Shown here: positions 9,676 through 21,600 of the stretch, one piece after another | Layout of the letters: each line of letters starts with the position of its first letter | How positions within the stretch are numbered: position 1 is the stretch's first letter | Source of the DNA: Ficedula albicollis | Lineage: Eukaryota; Chordata; Aves; Passeriformes; Muscicapidae | Direction of reading: 5' to 3' | DNA length: 64,000 bases | Assembly (NCBI RefSeq): GCF_000247815.1 | Contig: NC_021681.1 | Span: 4,850,451-4,914,450, forward strand | Position numbers and translations under genes: made by a program | Notes under the pieces: model-generated | What the model was told of the DNA's origin: nothing | What the model saw: the letters and a program-made list of their open reading frames with translations, nothing else | Databases searched by the model: none

Positions 9676-12600
9676 CTGCCAGGAGAAGAGCAGGGACATG
9701 TCACAGCTGGAGCTGGGGTCCCTCCCCTGCCCTGGCCGGGGCCCGGGGTACCTGTTTCGGAGGAAATCGTTGTTGTAGTAGGCGCAGAAGCGGCGCTGGG
9801 AGCACTGCTGCTGCCAGTAGATGCAGGAGGAGTCAATGAGGGCTCCAAACATGGCTGGGGCCGGCAGCCAGGCTGGAGGGAAGAGAGGATGGAGTCAGGT
9901 GCTGATCCCAGCAGGTTCAGTGCCTCCCACGGCTCCCACTCAGAGGTGAGCACTCACCCAGCAGTCTCATCAGTAAGAACTGCACTCCGATGGCAAACGA
10001 CTTCTCATCCTGGTTCACCACCCTGCAGGGGACAAGCCACGGGAGGTCAGAGCTGCTGGATTTGGCCAAGACTCGGGCTGGTTTATGACATTGATCCCGA
10101 CACAGGAACCATCATATCAACTCAGGACACCCCCCCACTCACCGTAACACCATCATGTAGAGGGGGTTGTGGGACAGGCAGGCGACCAGGGCAGCAAAGG
10201 AGATGAGGAATATGGCAGGAAGGAGCATATGGGAGCAGCTGACTGGACAAGAGCCCGTGGAGGCAGAGAACAGCTCATTCCCATTCAGGGAACAGTTCTG
10301 GTAGATCTGTTGGAACAAAACAGACGTCAGACTCCCAGCGCCAGGAGCAGGTTTCTGTGACCCTTCACCCCACATCCCCGTGCAGGACACCAGAAAGAGT
10401 TTTAAGGGCAGCCATGGCATCCTGTAATGGGATTTGCCACCACTCCTGTTCTTCCAAGCAGGTTCCCAGGGCATTACAGCAATTCTCCATGGCACCTTCC
10501 CAGGGCTCAGCACACCATGTGGAAAAGGTCCCACCCCCTTATTGCATTTGTGGGGTTCCTGCAGCATCGCTCCACTATTCCCTGCTTTGCTAGCCTTGCT
10601 TTACTCACCACTTCTCTGGGATTGGAGGGGTTGGTGGTGCTGTTGGTGCAGCCAGCAAAGCAGGGTGAGATGTATTCCGTGGTGTTTTTCCGGCACACAG
10701 GGTTGAAGATCTGCTTAGAGCATTGGCACCCAACCCTTGCCTTAACCTGCTGCTGGGAATTGGGTGTACTGCCAGAAAGGAGGGGGGAAAATTGGTAAAA
10801 AAATTAAGAAGTAAGACAGAAGGAATTTAAAAAAAGATCCCTTTTACTAGCTGAGCAGTTTTCCAGTTCCTGTTTGGGCTGGGACACTGCCAGCAGCTGC
10901 CTGGCCTTCTGCCAGCCCCTGATCCCTGCAGGTACCTCTGGAAGTGTGCAGTGGATGTCACAGGAATTATGTTATGTCTACAAACAAGTACTCACACGCT
11001 TCTCTTCTCCTTTTTCTTTTTTTTTTTTTTTTTAAGCCGAAAATTAATTGGCCAAAAGCCTGGAGAAATGGATCTGGGCTCCATCCAGAGCTGCACAAAC
11101 AGATGTGTGAACAGCCACAGCTGGAAGCACCATATGGACACAAACTGAAACTGGGCATGTTCCCAAACAAGCCTGGTGGCTGTGGAAATGAAGAGGACAA
11201 CCCCAAATCTGCCCTGTTCTCCCTCACTGCCCCTAGGAGTGCATCTGCTGGAGTCACAGCCTGAGTCCTGCAGGAATGTGGCACTGGGGAGCTGCCCTTG
11301 GCCAGGGTGGGATGGGGCTGCTCCACCTCCTGCGGGAAGATGGCATCAGAAACCCCTTCCTTGCTGCCAGTGAGCTGGGAAATGAGCTCAATGCACTTGA
11401 CATCAAGCCTTGGTTGTGTATAAATGTCATTTTTATCTCAAGCAGTCATGGTAAGGGCCAAAAATACCCACTGAGGTGAGGAGAAAGATGATGTCCAGCT
11501 GGAACACTGGGAGCATGTGAAGTGATGTGAACACGATATCACTAATTTTCCCCTAAAAATTCAGAGTGAAAAATTACACCCTGCTTGTTTGGCCCAGAAA
11601 ATCACGGATAAACACCTTCCTGAGCTCTCTGGGCTGTGACACACCCAGATCTCCCACACGCAGCGGGGATCAGGGAGCAAGAAGCAGCATGATGATGTGT
11701 TGTGCCTCTCCACCAGCGTGTATCCCTCCCCACAGGCAAGAGCTGGGGGAACAAGGAGCTGCGCCTGCCTTACCTGGGGTGGAAGATGCCCTCAATGTGG
11801 CCTGTGGAGCAGCCCATGAAGAAGATGGGCAGGCAGATGAGGATGGAGAAGACGAGCACCACGACGGCGAAGCGCGGGATGGCGCGCAGCGAGAAGGAGA
11901 AGCGTTTCATGATGATCCCTCCCAGCAGCATCCCCAGCGCTGCTGCCGGCAGGTTCACAGCTCCTGCAGGGGATGGGGCCATCAGGGGGGTCCTGCCTGC
12001 CCAGAACCCCTCCCTGGACCTCACAGGAGTTGGGAGAACCAGCTGTTGTCCCCAAAGCAGCACAAGTCAGGAAAGACACCTGGGCGAACCCCAGGTCTCA
12101 TCCAAAAATGAGCTTTCAGTGACTTCCTCTGCAGGATTTAAAAAGCTTGGGGAATGTGTTGGCTTCCTGCTGGTGGGTATTTTTTGCCTCCACCCATGCT
12201 CACCTATGAGGAAGTTGGCCTGGGAGGGGGAGGCACCGTACTGCTTCTCCAGGAATTTGTTGAGGAAGGTGGCCAGACCCGCAATGACAGAGGAGAAGCT
12301 GCACTGAGCCAGCACCAGGAGGATGAAGAGGGGGTTGAGCAGCAGCCTGAGGAAGATCTTTGGGAATCCTACAGGGAAACCACAGGAAAAATGTCTTTTA
12401 GCTGTGTGATCCTCATGCCAGTGGTTTGTACTGGGAAGAAACCCCCACCCTTAGCCTGTTCCCAGTAAGGCTGGCTGTGACATGATGATGATGATGATGA
12501 TCTGCTGGGGATGTCTGTGGGCATGGAAAAGCAGGAGGGGAGACACCCTGAAGTGTCCCAGCAGCTGGCAGGACCATGGATGTGTTTTCCTGGTGGGACA

Positions 12601-15600
12601 TTGTGCCCTCTGGCTCTGTCAACAGAGGCAGATGGACCCTGGGAGCAGCTCTGTTTATTTGGTCTCTTCTGACTTTTCGAATTAGCAGAGAGCAGTGGAG
12701 AGCCAGCATCCATTAAAGCCCAAAGAGGGGAGAAGGGGGAACTGGCAGCTCCAGGATATGACTGCAGTGGAGGAAGAGGGAAGGAGGGAGGGGCTTGAAC
12801 TGGGAAGAAATCCTCCTGGAGCTAAAAGAGTCATTAATTAATCTGGTCCCTCGGCAGTGACATCCCTCTCCAGCCTGTTTTGGCTCCACATAAACAGCGT
12901 CAGCTGCAGTGGGGTGACCTTGTCGAGGAGCTGCTGGCGCCAGCAGCCCTGTGCCCACTCCTGGGGCTGGGGTTAAACCTCCCAGGGACCCTTTTCCAGC
13001 ACACTCCTATCACTTTAAGGTCCTCAGTGCAAAGTTTGGAAAGGATTCAGGCCCCACAGAAGAAGTCTGTAGGCAGAGGGAGGCTGTGCCCACCTTCCTG
13101 TGGTGCTGGAGCTGGTCCACACACGGTGCTGGGCTCCCAGGAACTCCCAACAAATCTCAGGTGTGGTGGTCCCCACCCACCCAGCACAGCCCAGCATCCC
13201 CATCCACCCTCCCCTGGACCCTCCAGGAGTTTACTTTTTATGAACTCCAGCAGGGAGGTCTCCTCAGCAGCCCCTGTCTCCATCTTCCTGAGCATCCCAG
13301 CCTCCGTGTTCCGCTCCTGGGAGGGAGAGAGGGGCAGCAGAGGTGAGAGGGGCTGGCACTGGCCTGGCACAGAGAGGCTCAGGAGGGGCAGGGTCTGTCA
13401 CAGCAGCTTTTGACCCCCCCCAGCCAAGCCTGACAATTACAGCAAAGCCCCATCCTACATGCCCTGAGCACTTCTCCAGGCTGGGAGAGCTGGGAGTGTT
13501 CACCTGGAGAGGAGGAGGCTCTGGGGAGAGCCCTTTCCAGGGCCTGAAGGAGCTCCAAGAGAGCTGGAGAGGGGCTTTGGGCAAGGGCCTGGAATGCCAG
13601 GACAGTGGGGAATGGCTTCCCACTGCCGTTTTTGGGTACAAATTGTTGAGGTGGTGAGGCCCTGGCACAGTTGCCCAGAGAAGCTGTGTCTGCCCCATCT
13701 CTGGCAGTGTCCAAGGCCAGGTTGGACAGGGCTTGGAGCAACCTGGGATAGTGGGAGGTGTCCCTGCCGTGGCAGGAAATGGAAAAGAATGAGCTTTAAG
13801 GTCCTTCCAACACAAACCATCCTGAGATTCTGTGATTGAAGGGGTGAATTATCTCAAACATCACCATAGCCCCTGAGCAGAGCAGCAAGAGAACAGCTTG
13901 TTGTTGGGAGGTTTTAAGAACTTGGAAATCTTTCCTCCCTCGAACCTTGACAAAACATCTCTCTTTTAACTGTGCAAAAAGTCTGCAAATGAAAGTTAGA
14001 GATGGTTCAGTAGCCATAACTGTGAAATATTTTGGGTTTGATTTTACCTTTAAAGAATCAGTGAGTAAGCAATTTCAAAACAGAACTGAAGTATTTTTGT
14101 GACAAAACCAGTGGGGTTTGGCTTTGAAAACACCAAAATGATATATGTTAATTCTTTTCCATCTTTTAAATTTTGTTTTAATGGGAAAGAGTTGCAGGAC
14201 TGCCTTCCTCCCTCCCACCCCTCTCCTCTGGGGACAGGTATTCCCTCCCTGAGCACATCCCTGGCTCCAGGGCATTCCAGCCTCTGGAGATGAGTTCTCA
14301 CCTCTCCTTTCAGCATGTACCGAGGGAAGAAGAAGTAAGGGATGGAGGTGAGCACCAGGCAGCCCGAGGAGATGAGCAGCCCCAGCCACCAGGCTCCGAT
14401 CCACCGCTGGTCACTGGGCGTCAGGTCCACTGCCAGGAAGACACAAGGACAGCTGTAAGAGCTCCCAGGGTGAAAGGGACAAATCTCCTGTCATCCATGG
14501 GCTGGTGCAGCGTGAAGAGTCCCAGGGGACACAGCCCAAGGGTCTCTCCTCTTGTATGTAAGAGCTAATGGATGGAGGTGGGAGCTCCCATCAGTGCTGG
14601 CAGCAAGACTGGCCCTGGTTGTGTTTGTTCTGTGTTTTCCCTGGCCAGGGCCCTGTACTGCTGCACTGAGCCTCCCAGGTGGCTGCAGGGTGGATTTGGC
14701 CAGCATGGAAGCACGCTGGAGGCACAGGTTCAACTCAGTGAGGCAGAGATTAGTGGGGTCTGCCTGGAGAACACATGGGTTGGACCATGCTGCCTGCCAA
14801 GACAGGGACTGGGAAAAGGGCACGCTGCTTTCCTGGAACAAGCTGCTCTCCATTGTTCCTTGGTCACTCTCTGCTTGCAAGGACAGGGGGAAGGCCCTGT
14901 GCTGGCAGAAGCTCCTGGTTTCCGAGTGGGCCCAACCCCGGGCGCCTTGTCCGGAAAAAGGAGGAGAAGGTGAGAGCCGCTCTGTCTCCAGCACACACAT
15001 CCTTTGGCTGGGCCAAGTGATGCTCACGGGACACTTGACAGATTGCTGCCTTGGCCTGGGCTCTCCATGGCTGGGAAGGAACCAGCAGCCAGCTCCTTGG
15101 GAGCTCCATGCCAGGCTGGGACAGGAGAGCAGCCCACACCCCACTGGAACAATCACCCCACTTCCCCAGACTCCACTCTGCAGCTTGGACGTCATCATGG
15201 AGCGACAGGCAGAGGCTGGGGAGTGGGCCAAGTGCTTTTTTGGCATTTCCTGCCCACGTTCATTTATTATTCTTATCAGGACAAAAATGTCAGGCAGGCT
15301 CTGATCTCTCTAAGGAAACACAGGAAAAGCCATGTTAATGATGGAGCTGGGAAGAATTCTTTAGTGATTAAGTTACCAGAAATAATAAGCACATGAAAAG
15401 GATGAAGCAAATTATCCCTGCAGGGGCATCAGCTCAGCCTCTCTCTCTGCAGGTGCTGGTGGTGGGTGCTGGGGAGGAGGATGAGTAGAGACTCAAGTTC
15501 TCTGTATCCACAGGGCAGTGCTTGCTCTGTGGTTGTCTTCCTCAGATATCCCTGTTCCTCTCCACCACCATGCTGGGGTTGTGGGACACCTCCTCAGTGT

Positions 15601-18600
15601 GGTGGGCAGACCCCAGCCATGGCCTCCAGTGCAGCACCAGGAGCTGGGAACTGGAATATCCCTACCCCAGGGCTCTGCTCCAGTGGTGGTGTCAGGACTG
15701 CCTCTGTCTGTCCTTACGGGGTCAGGATATGCTGGGGGTGCTGTTCCAGGGCAGCAGGTTTTATGGGTCACAGGACTGGTGGCTTCTGTCACCCTTCATC
15801 TCAGAGTGACTTTCTGTGGGACCTTCAGGACCACTGCTACCTGAGCAACACTCACCAGCGTCAACCCTGCCGATATCCACGAAGAGCCGCAGCACCACGG
15901 AGCCCAGCAGGTACCCAAAGGCAGGGCCAAACACAGCAATGGCAAAGAGGATGGCTGGAAAGGGAGCAGAGAGAGCCCCTGTCAGCAGGGAATGGCAGTT
16001 TCCACGCAGATATGGATTCTGTCTTCCCAGGAGATGCAGGGTTGGGGGCACAACACACAGAGGGGAGAAACCACCCTTCACTGCCCCGACACTGTTTATC
16101 TGACAGCAGCAGGAGGGGGAAGGCAGCTGCCTGTGGAAGAACTCCCTCTGCTCTGCTGCCACAATACAAGTTCTCAGCTACACCATGAATATCCATGATA
16201 CTCATGAACCCCAGAGAGCAGCAGGGCAGTGACATCCTGGGCTCACACAGGTGATAGAGACCTTCATTTCCTCTAGGATGCCAGGGAAACAAACACATCC
16301 TAATCCCCAGTCCAATGAAAAACATTTGGTACAAATGTGAAAGATTCTGAGGGCAAAAGGGCCACCAGACCACCCTGGGTGCAGCTGAACCCTCCTTCTC
16401 CAACAGATAACCCAGAAGGTCAGAACATTTTTTTGTGACCTGTTTACAATGACAGGATCCAAATTTCCTCCTTGAGAGAAACTCTACATAGTGTTCTCAA
16501 GATGTTTAAAAGGAAACACTGAGCTTGAGCTGCATCAGACATAAAATGAAATGGGACTTGGGGAGGTGGAATTTCTGCTGTATTGAGCCACTCACCCTGA
16601 CAGACATTCCCACAGCCCTAAAGGGATCCCCTGTGTTATAAACAACACACCAGCCCCACTTTCCTTCCTCTTCAGAACCTTTCAGGTTCCTTCAGTCCTC
16701 TTTCCTTCATTTTCCTTGCAGGTTTGGGAATTCTAAGGGATCAGTGGGACAATCCATTGGAACAGTGATCCCTCACTGCAGAGGGAAGACAGGGATGCTG
16801 GAGCTTGGAGAACTTGGTGTAGTGGAAGGTGGGTGGAACTGGATGAGCTTTCAGGTCCCTTCCAACCCAAACCATCCTGGGATTTTGTGAAACAAAACTA
16901 TGTAGAGCAATGGTGCCACTTACCAACATAGAGTGGGGAGTTGTTGGCGTCTGCAAAGTCGTCCACGTAGGATATCCCAAAGGGCTGGATGGGCACAGTG
17001 CCAATCCCAGCCAGCAGCTGGGCAATCACCATCATGGCCCACATGCTGCTGGCCTCCTTCTGGGGGTCCCTGGTGGTGTTTGGGCACACAAACCTGCTCT
17101 CTGCATAGCACAGCTCAACCTGCCCCTGGCTTTTGTTACCTGGAAGGGAGAGAAACGAGCATTTCAACACTGGGTACATCCCCTGCCTCCTGCCACACTA
17201 AATTCCCAAAGAACAGGGATCTCCCAAACTTCCTGAGTAGGCACAGAGTGCTGGATTTTGGATGGATTGCTCATTTTATTCAGCAGTTTACCTTGCCCTT
17301 GCTTTGGAGTATTACACTGAGGTCAGGGTAACAAACAACCAGGCTGTGATTTTGATAAAACTTTTAAAGAGCTCATGCCATTGAGTGTAGGTTTAATGAG
17401 GGCAGACCTAACCCATGGCTGGTTTTTGCTGTCTGTGGTCTCTGCTCCCTTGTGGTACCTGGGCATGGACAGGGAGTGATGCCCTCTGCGGTCACCTTCC
17501 ACTGTCCCAGGGTGCTCCAAGCCCTGTCCAGCCTGTCCTTGGACACTTCCAGGGATCCAGGGGCAGCCACAGCTTCTCTGGGCAACCTGTGCCAGGGCCT
17601 CACCACCCTCACAAAGAATTTCTCCCTAATATTTAATCTAAACCTACTCTCTCTCAGAGAAACAGTGGCTGCCCCATCCCTGGAAATGTTCAAGGACAAA
17701 CCTGGAGCAACCTGGGCTAGTGGAAGGTGTCCCTGTCCATGGCAGGGAGTGGAACGAGATGGTCTTCAAGGTCCCTTCAAACTCAAACCATGATTCTGTA
17801 ACAACAGCTGAATAACATGCGCAGGAGAGACAGAAGAAATCCCACATGTAATTTTTGCATTCAGAAGGGGTTCCAAAGCTATAACAACATCAGGTTTAAG
17901 CAGCAACTGCCCACCTTAGGGCTCTGCCTTTAACCACTGTTCAAATCACGTGTGCCCTGGAAACACCCCCGTTTTTGGGGCCTCTGGGTGTGTGGGGCAG
18001 GGCTGGTGGCACTCACCGGTGCTGAGGGCAGTGTACTCGTAGGGGCCCGACAGGAAGTGGGGCAGGGTCACCAGGAAAGCCCCCAGGGCCAGCAGCAGCC
18101 CCCCGACCCCGATGACGCGCGGGCGGTGCACGCGGCTGCCGAAGTAGCTGACGAAGATGATGAGCACCACGTTGCCAATCTGCAAAAGGCACAGAGAAGC
18201 AGGAGGGATGTGAGAAGATGACACAGAGGACATCCAGACTCTATGGCTGTGTCTGGGTGGGTGGGCAGGTCTCTCATGATTTTTCATCCCCTCTCCCGGT
18301 ATTCACAGCACTCAGTGCTCCCCTCTCATCTCCAGCCAGAGCATCACTCCTCGGCCACCTCTGGGCATCCCTGGTTGGCAGGATGTGTTGGGTTGATGTG
18401 GCCAGAAATGTGTATTCTGTCACCATCTCTTGAAGCTGGGTGGGGGCAGTGATTCCTTATCTCCGTGGCACATATTATCTGCTAATGGGCCATCTTTAAA
18501 CCAGCTGGGGCAATCATCTTTATCTTTTCCACAGCCCATCCTCCCTCCAGGAGATATCATCTGCTGCTGGTCCATTCAGTCCCACTGCATGACTGATAAA

Positions 18601-21600
18601 ATTACATCATCCCACTGGGAGATGCTCCAGCCAGGGGGAGGAGCCAAGCCTTTCCTACCTAGATAAAAACTGAGATTTGGAACACCAAAACAGTCTTTTC
18701 CCACTGGATTCCAGAGGAAAACTGGATCTTTCCACAACATCCCTGGACCTTCAGAGGAAAACTGCACCTTCTCCAGGAGCCCTGCTCCAGCTGAACCACA
18801 TCTGCCACTGCAGGAGGATGCAGCCACCATTGAATGGGACTGCTGCCAACACCCTGACTGACTGATGGGGTGTCAGCTTGGATTCTGACTCTGCCAGGGC
18901 TGGGATTGTTCTTTATAATACTGTACTTCTATTTTAATTTTCCTAGTAAAGAACTGTTATTCCTATTCCCATATCTTTGCCTGAGAGCCCCTTAATTTCA
19001 AAATGATAATAATTTGGAGGGAGGGGGTTTACACTCTCTATTTCAAAGAGAAGTTTCTGCCTTTATCGGCAAATACCTGTCCTTCAAACCAGGACACAGG
19101 AACATCACAGCCTCCCTGGGATCTGGGGCTTTTTCAGCACCCACACCTGTCCCCGACCCCACAGGCATCACAGAATCACTTAGGTTGGAAAACCCCTTCA
19201 AGACCATCAAGTCCAGCTGCTCCCCTAGCCAGCAAAGCCACCACTGCCCCACGCCCCCAGTGCCACATCCACACATCTGTTAAACCCCTCCAGGGATGGG
19301 GACTCCACCACTGCCGTGGGCAGCTGTGCCAGGGCTGAAAAACCCTTTCAGTGGAGAAATTTTCTCTCATACACAAACTAAACCTCCCCTGGCACAACTT
19401 GAGGCCATTTCTTCTTGTCCTGCCCCTTGTTCCCTGGGAGAAGAGATTGACTGATGTGGCATAAACTGACAACTCCTCCAAAACCAGCAAGGAATGAAAC
19501 ATACTGCCTCCATCCCTGTGACTCAAACAATGAGCCCTGCTACAGTGTCCAGCTCACTGCAAATATTTATGACCCTGGACGTTTGCAACTGCAGACAGCA
19601 TCAGCTAGAAAGCCATGAAACCACACAGCTCGCTCAGGCGAGTGGGTGAGCACCACAAAATTCCCATTACATGGGCTCTGACAGCTCCAGGCAAGCTAAA
19701 CATCCTTTTAAGTTTGGCATGTTGAAGCTGTCCCTGCTCACTGCAGGAGGTTGGGCAAGACGGCCTTTAAAGGTCCCTTCCAACCCAAACCATCCTGTGA
19801 TTCTATGTATGGCTAAGAGAACTTTGTATTTATGTTTGCGTGGGCTCCCTTGTTTGTCTCTTTGTGGGTTTGGTTCTTGGAATTGCTGTAGGCACCAACG
19901 TAATAAGATTGTTGCCCTGGACAGGCAGGGCACCTCACACAGTCACAGACAGCAGGAAGTCTCACTGGAGACATCTTTTGAATCCAGAATGTTCATGCTG
20001 GTTGAGGAAAGACTTGGGCATCCACTTCCCCAAGGACCCAGGGAGATTCCCAGTGTCCAGCTTTTTGATGGAGCATCTCACGTGCTCACCAGGGAGCTCA
20101 AGAACAAGTGTGCTGCCTCTGAGTGCCAGCAAAAAAGTCTCTGCCAGCAGATCTTTTCCTGGCCTTTGCCAGGCCTTGAAGAGCTGCGAGGAAGGACAGA
20201 ATTCCTGAAAAGGTGAATGAGAATACTTATTCCGGGGATTTCTTGATAAGAGAGGGTTAATGAGAAAATCCTCAGTCAGCACAGCAATGTATCTTAAACT
20301 GCCTGAGGGCAGGCTTGGATGGGATATTGGGATGTAATTCTTCCCTGTGAGGGTGGAGAGGCCCTGGCACAGTTACCAGAGAAGCTGTGGCTGCCCCTGG
20401 ATCCCTGGAAGTGCCCAAGGCCAGGTTTGGAGCCACCTTGGCTAGTGGAAGGTGTCCCTGCCCGTGGCAGGCGCTGGAATGAGATGGGATGAACTTGAAG
20501 GTCCTTTCCAACCCAAACCATTCTGGAACTCCATCCAGTGGAAGCCTGCTCCTGCCCAAGGGCCATCACCACAGGAGCCTCCGTTCCCCTGGATGCGGCA
20601 GAGCAGAACAAGGTGAGACGAGGTCCCAGAGCACAGCACAGCTGCTCCTCCCAGCACATGGAGGCTGAGGAAGGCTGGGTGTGAACAGCCCTGAGAAGTT
20701 GGGAAGGTGCCCCCAGGCCACCCTTTGGGTGTTTCTCCCTCTGTTACCTCGTGCAAGCTGGAGATGAACCCTGAGGAGAGGCTGGAGAGCCCGAAGCGCT
20801 TCTCGATGGTGGTGAGGCTGCTCTTGAAGTTGGCGCTGTAGAGGAGCTGGGAGAGCTGGAGGAGCCCATGGCACAGCACGAACACCTGTGGGCAAACAGA
20901 GAGTGCCACCCCAGTGAGGACCCAGCTGGAATCACAGACTCATTAAGGTTGGAAAAGACCTCCAAGGTCACCAGGTCCAACCTTTGAGCGAGTACCGCCA
21001 TGCCCACCAAACCAAAATGAGAAGTGCCACATCTGTTTGAAACTTCCCACCACTTCCCTGGGCAGCCTGTTCCAACGATTAACCACTCTTTCAGTGAAGA
21101 ATTTCCCCTGATAAACGATGTGAGCCTCTCCATGCACCCTTTGTGCCCTGCTGCTGTGTTACTGCTGGCAATCACATCCTGCAGGAGCGTATTCCAGCTG
21201 GCTTTGGCCAATGGCTGCACCTCTGGCATGGAGCATCCTGGGGTTCACTCAGCTGGAAAGTCAATTAACCAAACCTGCTCCAAGGCGTGTTGCTAGAAAA
21301 AGTCAAAAAAGAGCGTTAAAAGCCCCAGAGGGAGAGGATGAAATATGCACAGCGTGGTCTCACTGCTGGAAGACTCCAAGAGAATATTCCAAAGCCAGCA
21401 TCTTCCCCTGAGCTGGGCAGTGAGCTGAGCAGGAGCCAAGCTGAGCGGAGGGAGAGGAGGGAGTTTGGGGAGAAACCTGGTGGAAAGAGCCCGGGTGGGC
21501 TGCAAGAGGAGAGTGCTCTCAGCCAGGGATGCAAGAGGCAGCTCACAAGTGTCTTTTGATCTATATTTAGTCAGAACAGCTTTCCTTTATTTTTCTTGGA

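Noticed and set aside
8908..9839. Several repetitive frames on both strands over the 16-bp minisatellite
   Set aside because: Products of the tandem array in the SLCO2A1 3' UTR and of antisense reading across exons 13-14; no independent gene.
14491..15304. Two ~250-codon frames on opposite strands in SLCO2A1 intron 5
   Set aside because: They are mirror images over the same GC-rich intron with low-complexity composition, and no homology is recognised.
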